Shown: piece by piece, positions 1-8,092 of the stretch
Position numbering within the stretch: position 1 is the first letter of the stretch
Layout of the letters: each line of letters starts with the position of its first letter
NCBI GenBank assembly: GCA_945952225.1
Contig: CAMFHP010000027.1
Coordinates: 1-64,000, forward strand
DNA from: an uncultured Myxococcaceae bacterium
Lineage (GTDB): Bacteria; Myxococcota_A; Polyangia; Polyangiales; Ga0077539
Length of the DNA: 64,000 nt
Reading direction: 5' to 3'
Translations under genes and position numbers: made by a program
Notes under the pieces: generated by a model
Told to the model about the DNA's origin: nothing
The model's input: only the letters and a program-made list of their open reading frames with translations
The model's database searches: none

Positions 1-99
1 ACGAATTGGTATCGGGGGCGGTCGTCGGGATGTGCCGGGGATACGAATTGGTATCGGGGGCGGTCGTCGGGATGTGCCGGGGATACGAATTGGTATCCC
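1..99. repeat. 42-bp direct tandem repeat, about 2.4 copies
   Basis: Positions 1-42 and 43-84 are identical, and 85-97 begins a third copy before the sequence diverges. Each unit contains ATACGAATTGGTAT (at the unit junctions), which is nearly palindromic and AT-rich against a very GC-rich background. The array touches the window edge, so the true copy number is unknown. It lies just downstream of the asparagine synthase stop codon. No coding is apparent. It could be a minisatellite or a cluster of protein-binding sites. Confidence 0.85.
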
Positions 100-114
100 G
101 CGACGGGGGCATCG

Positions 115-1998
115 CTACGCCGCGCGCGGGGCGCCGTCGATGAACGCGCGGAACCACAGCTCCAGCATGAGCAGCGACCAGACCTGGTAGGTCTCCGGCG
201 CCGACGTATCGAGGGACTTCACCAGCCGCTCGACCTCGGTGGGATCGAGCATGCCCCGCTCGCGCGCGGTCTTGTCGAGGAGCGTGTCGTGCACCACCTC
301 GCGCAGGTCGTTCCGCAGCCAGTGATCGAGGGGAATGCCGAAGCCCATCTTCGGGCGATGGAGCACCTCCCACGGCAGCAGATCCGACGCGGCCTTGCGC
401 AGCAGGTACTTGCCGCGCATGCGCATGAGCATGTGCGACGGGAGCCGCGCCGCGAACTCGATCACCGACGTGTCGAGCAGCGGGCATCGCACTTCGAGGG
501 CGTGGGCCATCGAGGCGATGTCGACCTTCGCGTTGATGTCGTCGGTGAGGTACGTCGCGATGTCGAGGTCGAGGAGCCGCGCCATCGCGAAGCGTCCGTC
601 ACTCTCCGAGAGCACCTCGGCGAAGCGTCGCTCCGCGCGGTCGCTCGCGGCCTCACGCAGCACCGGGCCGCAGAGGGTCTTCTTGCGCTCCGGCGTGAAC
701 TGACTGATGAGCCGCAGGTACCGCGCGGCCTCGCCGAGGTGCATGGTCTCGGCGAAGCGTCCGAACGAGGGATAGAACGTGCGCCCGAAGGCCGTGAGCG
801 CGCCCTCGAAGGGCCCCTGCATCGCCACGGGGAGCGCGTCGTAGAGGTGTCCCCAGCGCGCGTTGTTGTAGCGCCGGTAGCCCGCGAAGTTCTCGTCGCC
901 CGCGTCGCCCGAGAGCGACACCGTGACGTGCTCGCGGGTCATCTTCGCGAGGTACCACGTGGCCACCGAGCTCGAATCGCTGAAGGGCTCGCCGTGGTGC
1001 CGCGTGATGTCGTGCACCACGCTGGCCATGTCGGCGCTCACTTCGAGCTCGTGGTGCTCGGTGCCGTAGCGCTTCGCCACCATGCGCGCGTACTTCACCT
1101 CGCTGTACTCGGCCTGCTTGAAGCCGATGGAGAAGGTCTTCACCGCGCGCGTCGACTGCTGCGCCATGAGCGCCACGATCGTCGACGAATCCACGCCCCC
1201 CGAGAGGAACGCGCCCAACGGAACGTCGGCCACCATGCGTCGCTTCACCGCGGCGGAGAGCAGCCGCTTGAGCTCTCCCACGAGCTCCTCTTCGGTGCCC
1301 GTGACCGCGGGGTGCCGCACGATGCGCCAGTAGCGCTCGGGGGCGTGAACGCGTCCCGGTTCGACCACCATGAAGTGCGCCGCGCGGAGCTTGAACACGT
1401 TGCGGTAGACCGTGTTCGGCGCGGCCACGTAGCCGAGCGTGAGGTACTCGTCGACGCCCTGGAGATCCACGGCGGGACGCGGTTCATCGAGGCCCGTGAC
1501 GAGCGCGTGCACCTCGGAGGCGAAGGCCACGCCGCGGTCGGTGACGCGGTAGTAGAGGGGCTTCTTGCCCGAGCGGTCGCGCGCGAGGAGCAGCCGCTGG
1601 CGCTTCGCATCCCAGAGCGCGAGGGCGAACATGCCGTCGAGGCGCGCGATGCACGCGTCGCCGTACTCCTCGTAGAGGTGCACCACCACCTCGCTGTCGG
1701 AGCGCGAGCGGAAGGTGTGTCCCTTCGCGAGGAGCTCTTCGCGGAGCCCTTCGAAGTTGTAGATCTCGCCGTTGACCACGGCGCCCACGGAGCCGTCTTC
1801 GTTGAGCATCGGCTGCCGTCCATCGGGCGACAGGTCGATGATCGAGAGGCGACGGTGCCCGAGCACGCAGGGACCGCTGGCCCACGCGCCCTCGGCGTCG
1901 GGTCCGCGGTGCGCGATGGCGTCGTTCATGCGACGCACGGCGGCCTCCGTGGGACGCGCCTCGGGGTCGCTGGCGAGGTAGCCGCTGATTCCGCACAT
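115..1998 (-). CDS. asnB: asparagine synthase (glutamine-hydrolysing), AsnB type
   Basis: Makes asparagine from aspartate using glutamine as nitrogen donor and ATP. The protein is about 627 aa. I start it at the ATG at 1998 because this yields MCGISGY, putting the glutaminase nucleophile Cys directly after the initiator Met; a GAGG motif lies upstream. An N-terminal class II glutamine amidotransferase domain (RGPD motif near residue 50) is followed by the synthetase domain with its pyrophosphatase loop SGGVDSS. The C-terminal part reads EVRCPLLD, as in the family. This AsnB class also includes paralogues that amidate sugars or peptides in exopolysaccharide clusters, so the substrate is not fixed by sequence. 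A longer reading from 2061 would bury the catalytic Cys and is unlikely. Confidence 0.93.
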   Translation of the reverse strand: MCGISGYLASDPEARPTEAAVRRMNDAIAHRGPDAEGAWASGPCVLGHRRLSIIDLSPDGRQPMLNEDGSVGAVVNGEIYNFEGLREELLAKGHTFRSRSDSEVVVHLYEEYGDACIARLDGMFALALWDAKRQRLLLARDRSGKKPLYYRVTDRGVAFASEVHALVTGLDEPRPAVDLQGVDEYLTLGYVAAPNTVYRNVFKLRAAHFMVVEPGRVHAPERYWRIVRHPAVTGTEEELVGELKRLLSAAVKRRMVADVPLGAFLSGGVDSSTIVALMAQQSTRAVKTFSIGFKQAEYSEVKYARMVAKRYGTEHHELEVSADMASVVHDITRHHGEPFSDSSSVATWYLAKMTREHVTVSLSGDAGDENFAGYRRYNNARWGHLYDALPVAMQGPFEGALTAFGRTFYPSFGRFAETMHLGEAARYLRLISQFTPERKKTLCGPVLREAASDRAERRFAEVLSESDGRFAMARLLDLDIATYLTDDINAKVDIASMAHALEVRCPLLDTSVIEFAARLPSHMLMRMRGKYLLRKAASDLLPWEVLHRPKMGFGIPLDHWLRNDLREVVHDTLLDKTARERGMLDPTEVERLVKSLDTSAPETYQVWSLLMLELWFRAFIDGAPRAA

Positions 1999-2104
1999 GG
2001 TGGTGATGGCCTCTTGGCTGAGACGGGAGGATGGAGACGAGCGACACGCGCGAGACGTCACGCGAGACGCACGGGCGGCGCAGCGGCACCGCCCGCGGCG
2101 CGGG

Positions 2105-3562
2105 TCACTTCTTGAGCTTGAGCTTCATGAGGTCACCGAGCGTGCCCATGCGGGGCGAGGCCGCGCGCGTGCTGCTCTGGTAGCCCTCGAAGGCCGCGCG
2201 CTCTTCGTCGTCCTTCACGGCGCGGATGGAGAGACGGAGGCGACCGTCGGCGGTCTCGAGCACCTTCGCCGTGAGGGTCTGGCCCTCGGCGAAATGCTTC
2301 CGCACGTCGGCCCCGCGCTGCGTGCCGAGCTCCACGTTCGGAATGAGCCCGCGCCCATCGCGGCCGTGCGTTCCCTCGATCTGCACGAAGAGCCCGAAGC
2401 TCTCGATGCGCTCGACGACGGCCTTCACGATCGCGCCGCGCACCACGCGGACGCCCTGCGCCTGCGAGCCCACCGCGGCCCCCTCGGGCGCCATCGCGAG
2501 GGAGATCTTGCGCGCCGTCGCGTCCGCCGACTTCACCACCACCACGATGGGCTGGCCCACGGTGAGCACCTTCGACGGATGCTCTCCGCGCGCGTTGAGC
2601 TCGGACACATGGAGCAGCCCCTCGACGCCGGGCGCGATGCGAATGAACCCGCCGAAATCCACCACGCGCGCCACGGTGCCCGCGACCACGCGGCCCGGCG
2701 CGGCGATCACATCGAGCGCCGTCCACGGATCCGCCGAGAGCGCCTTGAGCGACAGCGTGATGCGCGTCTGGCCCTCGTGCTCGCGCACGTCCTTGACCTG
2801 CACCTCGACGACGTCGCCGGCCTTCACCACATCGCCGGGACGCACCGACGGATCGTGCGAGAGCTCGCTCGCGGGCACGAGCCCCTCGGCGCCGCCGAGA
2901 TCGACGAACGCGCCGAAGTCGCGCACGCCGGTGACCGGTCCCTTCACGGTCGCGCCGATGGTGAGCGTCGCGAGCACGCGGGCCTGGGCCTCGCGGGCTT
3001 CGGCCTCGACGAGGGCGCGACGCGAGAGCACCACGCTCTTGCCGCCGTCACGAATCTCGGTGACGCGGAAGCGCAGCGTGCGGCCCACGAAGCTCGCGGT
3101 GTCGGCCACGTAGCGGTTGTCGAGCTGCGACACGGGGCAGAACGCACGCACGCCACCTTCGAGCTCCACCTCGGCGCCGCCCTTGTTGATCGCGGCGACC
3201 TTGCCCTCGATGGCGATGCCCTGGTCGCGCGCGAGTTCGAGCGCGGCCACGTTGTTCGCCTTGCCGAGGGAGCGTCCGAGCTTCACCGAGCCCGAGCGCG
3301 CATCGACCTCGACGACGTGGGCGGCGATCTTCTCGCCGACCTTCACCGTGGGGGTGTTGTTGGGCCCCATGAGCTCGATCGGGTCCATCCAGGCCTGACG
3401 CTTCTCATCGAGGTCGACGAACACCGCGTCGCGGGTGATCTGCACGACCACCGCCTCGACGCGCTCGCCCACGCGCCACGTCTTCGAACGGCGCGTGTTG
3501 GACTTCGACTGCTCTTCGAACATCGCGGCGAAGCTGTCGCCGCCCTTGGTCTCGGTGCTCAT
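2105..3562 (-). CDS. multi-domain S1 RNA-binding protein (ribosomal protein S1-like)
   Basis: A protein of about 485 aa built almost wholly from S1/OB-fold RNA-binding repeats. I count five, starting near residues 30, 115, 200, 285 and 370. The third and fourth are the most canonical (VTGVRDFGAFVDL and VARVVDFGGFIRI, each followed by a VSEL/ASEL-type helix). It ends in a basic LMKLKLKK tail. S1 proteins bind mRNA on the 30S subunit and help initiation. With five rather than six repeats and no recognisable N-terminal ribosome-docking part, this may be an accessory S1-like protein rather than RpsA itself. The start is uncertain: I chose the ATG at 3562, but a GTG at 3583 is in frame, and neither has a strong ribosome-binding site. 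Confidence 0.85.
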   Translation of the reverse strand: MSTETKGGDSFAAMFEEQSKSNTRRSKTWRVGERVEAVVVQITRDAVFVDLDEKRQAWMDPIELMGPNNTPTVKVGEKIAAHVVEVDARSGSVKLGRSLGKANNVAALELARDQGIAIEGKVAAINKGGAEVELEGGVRAFCPVSQLDNRYVADTASFVGRTLRFRVTEIRDGGKSVVLSRRALVEAEAREAQARVLATLTIGATVKGPVTGVRDFGAFVDLGGAEGLVPASELSHDPSVRPGDVVKAGDVVEVQVKDVREHEGQTRITLSLKALSADPWTALDVIAAPGRVVAGTVARVVDFGGFIRIAPGVEGLLHVSELNARGEHPSKVLTVGQPIVVVVKSADATARKISLAMAPEGAAVGSQAQGVRVVRGAIVKAVVERIESFGLFVQIEGTHGRDGRGLIPNVELGTQRGADVRKHFAEGQTLTAKVLETADGRLRLSIRAVKDDEERAAFEGYQSSTRAASPRMGTLGDLMKLKLKK

Positions 3563-3718
3563 AGGGGGGCGCGTCTCTACCACACTCGCCGCGCGGAGGT
3601 CTCGCTCCGTGAAGCCCTGCGGTCACCGCCCGCGACCCCTCCCGTGAGCCTTGGCGCGAAGCGTGCTGACTGATAGACCACCCGGGCGGTCAACGCCCCC
3701 ATCTCGGAGGTCTCTGTC

Positions 3719-3949
3719 ATGCGCAACGCTCTTCGTCTCGCGGCTGTCTCGTTCGTGGTGCTCTCGGCGTCGGCCCTCGGAGGCTGCATCGTCCGCGCGC
3801 GTCCGGCGCCCGTCTACGCGGCCCCGGTTCGCCCGGTCTACGTGGCGCAGCCGCGCCCGGTGTACGTCGCCCCGCAGCCCGCGGCGGTCTACGTGGCGCC
3901 GCAGCCCGTGTATGTCGCGCCCCAGCCGACGACCGTCTACGTCCGCTGA
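3719..3949 (+). CDS. small lipoprotein with VYVAPQ repeats
   Basis: A 76-aa protein with an N-terminal signal sequence ending in the lipobox LGGC (Cys23), so it is predicted to be lipidated by signal peptidase II. The mature part is only about 54 residues and is a run of short Pro/Val/Tyr repeats of the form VYVAPQP. GGAGG lies 8 nt before the ATG, a good ribosome-binding site. It is transcribed divergently from the S1-protein gene. Similar YVAPQ-type low-complexity lipoproteins are common in myxobacteria and have no assigned function. It is probably an envelope component; no catalytic domain is present. Confidence 0.8.
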   Translation: MRNALRLAAVSFVVLSASALGGCIVRARPAPVYAAPVRPVYVAQPRPVYVAPQPAAVYVAPQPVYVAPQPTTVYVR

Positions 3950-3956
3950 CACCCGC

Positions 3957-4946
3957 TCACGGCGTCTCGGCGAGCCACCGCGCCACCGGGTCGAACACCG
4001 TCGACTGAACCCCATTCGAGATGAACAGGTCCGCATGCGCGATGCGCGTGCGGGCGTCTCCCACCTCCAGAAGCTCCCGCCGTGAGGCCCGCGACGCGCG
4101 GTACGCCGAGCGCGCGGTCTCGGGCGGAACGATCCCGTCGCCCATCGCGACGACGCACAGCAACGGGTTCGCGAGCGCACCCACACCCTGCGTGACGTTC
4201 ACACCCCGGAGTGTGAGATCGCGGTCACGAATCCACGCGGCGATCTCGCGGTTCACCTGCGGCACCGGGTCTTCGACGGTGGCCACGAGCTCGTCGACGC
4301 GCGAGAGGTCGGTGATCGCGGGGTTGAGATACACACCGAGCACCGAGGGAACCTTCGCGAGCACGGGCAGCGCGACGCGCGCGAGCGCACGGGTGCCGCG
4401 AAAGGGCACGCGCCCCACGAGGTCCGGCGCGAGCGACACGAGCGAGAGCGCGGGATGCACCGACTCCCACCGCAGCGGACCGCCGTACGAGACCAGCGCG
4501 CCGAGCCCCGGGTCACGGTTCACGGCGGCGTGGGCGAGCATGAGGGTGGCGCCGAGCGACGCGCCGATCACGTCGACATGCGCGTGTCCCGTGAGCGCGC
4601 GCACGGCCTTGAGGGCGGTGTCGACGTCGACGAGCGCGAGCTCGGTGAGGCCGAACGACGACACGGTGGGGCCCACGCGCCGCGAGCGTCCCTGCGCGCG
4701 AAGATCCACGGACCACACGTCGAGCCCGCGCCACGCGAGGTGCGCTTCGAGGGAGCGCCCGCGCGGATGCACGCCGAAGATGTGCGAGTTCATCCCGTAG
4801 CCCGGCACGATGAGCACGGGCCGCGGGGCACCGACGCGCGCGAGGGGATCCGGTGCGTGCGCGACCGTGTGGCGCAGCGAGAGGGCCCACCCGTCGTCGG
4901 TGCGGGCCTCGTGGTGCGTGATGGTCACATCCGACGTGGGGCTCAC
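3957..4946 (-). CDS. alpha/beta-hydrolase family protein
   Basis: About 329 aa with the classic alpha/beta-hydrolase signatures: an oxyanion-hole segment VLIVPGYG near residue 45, the nucleophile elbow GASLG (Ser130), a late GDGIVPPE segment carrying the probable acid, and a C-terminal IAHADLF supplying the probable His. It resembles esterase or PHA-depolymerase-like hydrolases; the substrate is unknown. The most likely start is the GTG at 4946, because anything further upstream runs through proC. It begins 5 nt after the proC stop, so the two are probably co-transcribed. It faces the small lipoprotein gene with a 7-nt gap. Confidence 0.82.
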   Translation of the reverse strand: MSPTSDVTITHHEARTDDGWALSLRHTVAHAPDPLARVGAPRPVLIVPGYGMNSHIFGVHPRGRSLEAHLAWRGLDVWSVDLRAQGRSRRVGPTVSSFGLTELALVDVDTALKAVRALTGHAHVDVIGASLGATLMLAHAAVNRDPGLGALVSYGGPLRWESVHPALSLVSLAPDLVGRVPFRGTRALARVALPVLAKVPSVLGVYLNPAITDLSRVDELVATVEDPVPQVNREIAAWIRDRDLTLRGVNVTQGVGALANPLLCVVAMGDGIVPPETARSAYRASRASRRELLEVGDARTRIAHADLFISNGVQSTVFDPVARWLAETP

Positions 4947-4951
4947 GGCGG

Positions 4952-5779
4952 TCAGCGCTTCATCATGGTTTCGCCGAGCTCCTTCGCGCGCCTCGTCGCG
5001 TTCTCGACGGCGTTGATGAGCGTGGTGCGAAGGCCGCCCGCTTCGAGCGTGTGCAGGCCCGCGATGGCGGTGCCGCCGGGCGACGTGACCTGATCTTTGA
5101 GGCGCCCCGGATGCTCGCCGGTCTGGAGGAGCAACTGCGCCGAGCCCATCACGGTCTGCGCGGCGAGTTCGAGGCCGATGTCGCGCGGGAGTCCGACCTT
5201 CACGCTCGCATCGGCGAGCGCGTCGATGATGAGAAAGATGTACGCGGGACCGGAGCCCGAGAGGCCCGTGACGGCGTCGAGGTGGTGCTCCTCGACGACG
5301 ACGGTGCGACCCACCTGGTCGAAGATCTCGCGGGCCACGTCGAGGTCGTGCTCCGTGGCGTTGCTTCCCGCGGCGATGGCCGTGGCGCTCTGGCGCACGA
5401 TGGCGCCGGTGTTGGGCATGGAGCGCACGACGCGCTGACCCGCCGCGAGGTGCGCCTCGATCGCGGCGATGGAGATGCCCGCGGCCACGCTGATCACCAG
5501 CGCGTGCGCGGGAATGTCTTTGCCCACCTGTTCGAGCGCGGTGCGCATCACCTGCGGCTTCACGCAGAGCATCACCACGTCGGCGTCGCGCACGCACGCG
5601 TGGTTGTCGGGCGCCGCGCGCACGCCCCAGCGCTCGGCGTTGCGCTCGGCCTTGTCGCGACGACGGTTCGAAACGGTCACATCAGAAGGAGCCACGGAGC
5701 CCGACGCGAGCAGGCCGCGCACGAGCGCCTCGGCCATGTTGCCCGCGCCCACGAAGGCGAAACGCTTACCCTGGAGCAT
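4952..5779 (-). CDS. proC: pyrroline-5-carboxylate reductase
   Basis: Catalyses the last step of proline biosynthesis, NAD(P)H-dependent reduction of 1-pyrroline-5-carboxylate. At 275 aa it has the normal length. It has a Rossmann nucleotide-binding loop GAGNMAEA at residues 11-18, the CVKPQ motif, the MPNTGA segment, and the C-terminal family signature around LSGSGPAY and VTSPGGTA. proB, for the first enzyme of the pathway, lies about 1 kb away on the opposite strand, with a protease gene between them; proA is not in the window. The downstream hydrolase starts 5 nt after its stop codon. Confidence 0.97.
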   Translation of the reverse strand: MLQGKRFAFVGAGNMAEALVRGLLASGSVAPSDVTVSNRRRDKAERNAERWGVRAAPDNHACVRDADVVMLCVKPQVMRTALEQVGKDIPAHALVISVAAGISIAAIEAHLAAGQRVVRSMPNTGAIVRQSATAIAAGSNATEHDLDVAREIFDQVGRTVVVEEHHLDAVTGLSGSGPAYIFLIIDALADASVKVGLPRDIGLELAAQTVMGSAQLLLQTGEHPGRLKDQVTSPGGTAIAGLHTLEAGGLRTTLINAVENATRRAKELGETMMKR

Positions 5780-5827
5780 GGCGGCGGAGTGTACACACCC
5801 GCGCGTCGCGCCCGAAGAATTGCGGGC

Positions 5828-6685
5828 TCAGCGCGCGGTGGCGAAGGCCTGCGCCGCGTCGTCGAGGCAGTCCTGGTCGAAGAGCACGGCGTCGCCGGTG
5901 GCCATGTAGCGCGCGACGAAATCCGTGGCGCCGTCGGCGCCCTCGTTCCACGCGTTCATCACGCAGAGCGAGCTGGTGCAGTGGTGCGGGTGCGCGGTGT
6001 CGAGGTGCGGGCGCACCATCGCGATGCCGTTGTCGACGAGGCCCACCGCGTGGCCGAACTCGTGAACGAGCGTGGCCTGCTCGACGACCGCGCCGACGTA
6101 GGGGGCCGCGGTGCGGAGGGTCGAGGCGACGACGGGCTTGAACACCACGATCACGCTCGTGTTGTCGAGATGACCGCCGAGGAGGTTCGTGCGGCGCGCG
6201 CCCGACGCATCGCGGAAGTATCCGTTCACGAAGAGCACATGAAACGTGGCCTCCGCGGTGCTCGGGAGGTTCACGCGCGTGCGGCGCGAGAGGGCGAGGA
6301 GCTCGTCGGCGGTGTACTCCGTCGCGGCGCTCACGATGGGCGTCATCTCGGCGAGCGTGTGGGGCACGGTGACGGTCTTGCCCATGCCGAGAAAGAGCCG
6401 TGCGGCGTTGGCGGCGAAGATGCTCCACGCGTCGCCCACACCGGGCACGGCGGAGACGTAGGGCGCGGCGCCGACGGCGTAGGAGACCTCGATGCGCACG
6501 CGGCGGACCGCGGGGCGCCAGAGCGAGACCTGCAGCGCCGTGAGGGGAACGGACGCATCGGCGGCGGGCGTGACGACGAGGGGATCGTTGGTGCGGACGA
6601 TGTCCGAGCCGCACGAGGAGAGCGCGAAGGCGGCGCAGACGAGGGCGAGCGCAAGCGCGAAGGCGCGATGCGATGGGCGTGGCAT
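5828..6685 (-). CDS. lipoprotein zinc metalloprotease, snapalysin-like
   Basis: About 285 aa. A signal peptide ends in lipobox LSSC (Cys25), so it is likely a lipid-anchored envelope protein. Near residue 206 it has HEFGHAVGLVDNG, fitting the HExxHxxGxxD zinc motif, in which Asp replaces the third His of most metzincins, as in the snapalysin family. About 45 residues on, CVMNAW could form the Met-turn. I start at the ATG at 6685 because it begins the signal peptide. The substrate is unknown. The gene separates proC from the divergent proB. Confidence 0.8.
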   Translation of the reverse strand: MPRPSHRAFALALALVCAAFALSSCGSDIVRTNDPLVVTPAADASVPLTALQVSLWRPAVRRVRIEVSYAVGAAPYVSAVPGVGDAWSIFAANAARLFLGMGKTVTVPHTLAEMTPIVSAATEYTADELLALSRRTRVNLPSTAEATFHVLFVNGYFRDASGARRTNLLGGHLDNTSVIVVFKPVVASTLRTAAPYVGAVVEQATLVHEFGHAVGLVDNGIAMVRPHLDTAHPHHCTSSLCVMNAWNEGADGATDFVARYMATGDAVLFDQDCLDDAAQAFATAR

Positions 6686-6843
6686 CGAGGGGGTTCCGTC
6701 GCCGGGTGCGGCGCGGCGGAGCGCGTGCGCCAAGGGCGGCTGACACCGGGAACAACGGCCGACGACACGGCCGCGCGAGCTCGACCGCAGAAGTTTTCGT
6801 GCGGAGGCTGTGCGCTTCGCGGTATGGCACCGCGCGCAACGCC

Positions 6844-8004
6844 ATGAAGGCCCGTACGTCTCCCTCCGAATTGTCGTCGTCGGCCGTCGAGGGCCGCACG
6901 GCGCTCCTCGCCAACGCGCGCACCGTGGTGGTCAAGATCGGCACCGGCGTGCTCACGGCGCCAGGCGGCGGCATCGACCGCGCGGTGCTGAACGGCATCG
7001 CCGACGAGGTCGTCGCGCTCACCACACGCGAGCCGCAGCGCCGCGTGTTCGTCGTGTCGTCGGGCGCCATCGCGCTCGGCGTCGAGCAGCTCGGCCTCGA
7101 CGCGCGCCCGAAGCGCATGGACATGCTCCAGGCCTGCGCGGCCGCGGGGCAGGGGCATCTGATTCGTCTCTGGTCGGAGGCGTGCGCGCGCCATCAGCGC
7201 GTGGTGGCGCAGGTGCTCCTCACGCACGCCGACCTCGCCGACCGCACGCGCTACATCAACGCCCGCGCCGCGCTCGAAGCGCTGGTGTCACGGGGCGCGG
7301 TGCCGGTCATCAACGAGAACGACACGGTCAGCGTCGACGAGATCGCCTTCGGCGACAACGACTCGCTCTCGGCCCAGGTCGCCAACCTCGTGAAGGCCGA
7401 CCTGCTCGTGATGCTCTCCGTCGCGCCGGGCCTCCTCGACGACGCGGGCGTGCGCGTGCCCTTCGTGGGCCCCGGTGACCGCAGCGTCGACCGCTTCATT
7501 CGCAGCGACACCTCGGCGGGCGGCAAGGGCGGCATGGTCACCAAGGTGCGCGCGGCCCGCGCGGCGGCGGCGGCGGGTGCCTCGGCGGTCATCGCGCCGG
7601 GACGTGCGCCCGGTGTGCTCGCCTCGCTCTTCGCGGGCGACGACGTGGGAACGCTCTTCGCGCCCGATCCCACGCCGCGCTCGTCGCGGGCCCACTGGAT
7701 CGCCCACACGCTGCGTCCCCGCGGCACGCTCGTCGTCGACGAGGGCGCGCTCAAGGCCATTCGTGAAGGCAAGCGCAGCCTGCTCCCGTCGGGCGTTCGC
7801 GTGGTGCGCGGAACCTTTCGCCGCGGCGATCCCGTGGACATCGCCGACTCGAAGGGCCACGTCGTCGCGCGCGGCCTCGCCACGTACGCCTCGGCCGAGA
7901 TCGAGAAGCTCCGCGGACACCACACGCAGGAGATCACCGAGGTGCTCGGCTACCACCTCGGCGACGAGGCCGTGCACAAAGACCACCTCGTGATCCTCGG
8001 CTGA
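6844..8004 (+). CDS. proB: glutamate 5-kinase
   Basis: Phosphorylates glutamate with ATP in the first committed step of proline synthesis. At 386 aa it carries both usual domains: an N-terminal amino-acid-kinase domain (VVVKIGTGVLT near residue 30, VSSGAIALG, INENDTVSVDEI, GTGGM-like GGKGGM) and a C-terminal PUA domain from about residue 285. The PUA domain is typical of bacterial ProB and is linked to proline feedback. The ATG at 6844 is preferred because longer readings run into the divergent protease gene; no strong ribosome-binding site is visible. It converges on the retron reverse transcriptase. Confidence 0.96.
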   Translation: MKARTSPSELSSSAVEGRTALLANARTVVVKIGTGVLTAPGGGIDRAVLNGIADEVVALTTREPQRRVFVVSSGAIALGVEQLGLDARPKRMDMLQACAAAGQGHLIRLWSEACARHQRVVAQVLLTHADLADRTRYINARAALEALVSRGAVPVINENDTVSVDEIAFGDNDSLSAQVANLVKADLLVMLSVAPGLLDDAGVRVPFVGPGDRSVDRFIRSDTSAGGKGGMVTKVRAARAAAAAGASAVIAPGRAPGVLASLFAGDDVGTLFAPDPTPRSSRAHWIAHTLRPRGTLVVDEGALKAIREGKRSLLPSGVRVVRGTFRRGDPVDIADSKGHVVARGLATYASAEIEKLRGHHTQEITEVLGYHLGDEAVHKDHLVILG

Positions 8005-8008
8005 GCGA

Positions 8009-8059
8009 CCACGGCGTCTCCGTGAAGGCCCCTCGAAGGCGCTCCAGGGGCCGTCGTGG
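8009..8059. terminator. probable bidirectional terminator between proB and the retron
   Basis: A perfect 7-bp stem GGCCCCT/AGGGGCC (8027-8033 and 8046-8052) lies in the gap between the convergent proB and reverse transcriptase genes. An outer CCACG/CGTGG pair (8009-8013, 8055-8059) extends it. There is no T-tract, so this is a structural inference. Confidence 0.4.
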
Positions 8060-8092
8060 TGTGCGGGCGGGGAGAGGGGAGACGCGGACCGT

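Noticed and set aside
1-99. CRISPR or attachment site at the left edge
   Set aside because: Contiguous identical units without spacers, and no integrase in the window.
289-2115. 608-codon open frame on the plus strand opposite asnB
   Set aside because: A ghost frame from very high GC3 on the other strand. It is His/Arg-rich low-complexity and the asnB frame has full family motifs.
1997-3673. 558-codon plus-strand frame opposite the S1-protein gene
   Set aside because: The same antisense artefact, with repetitive His/Arg composition and no domain.
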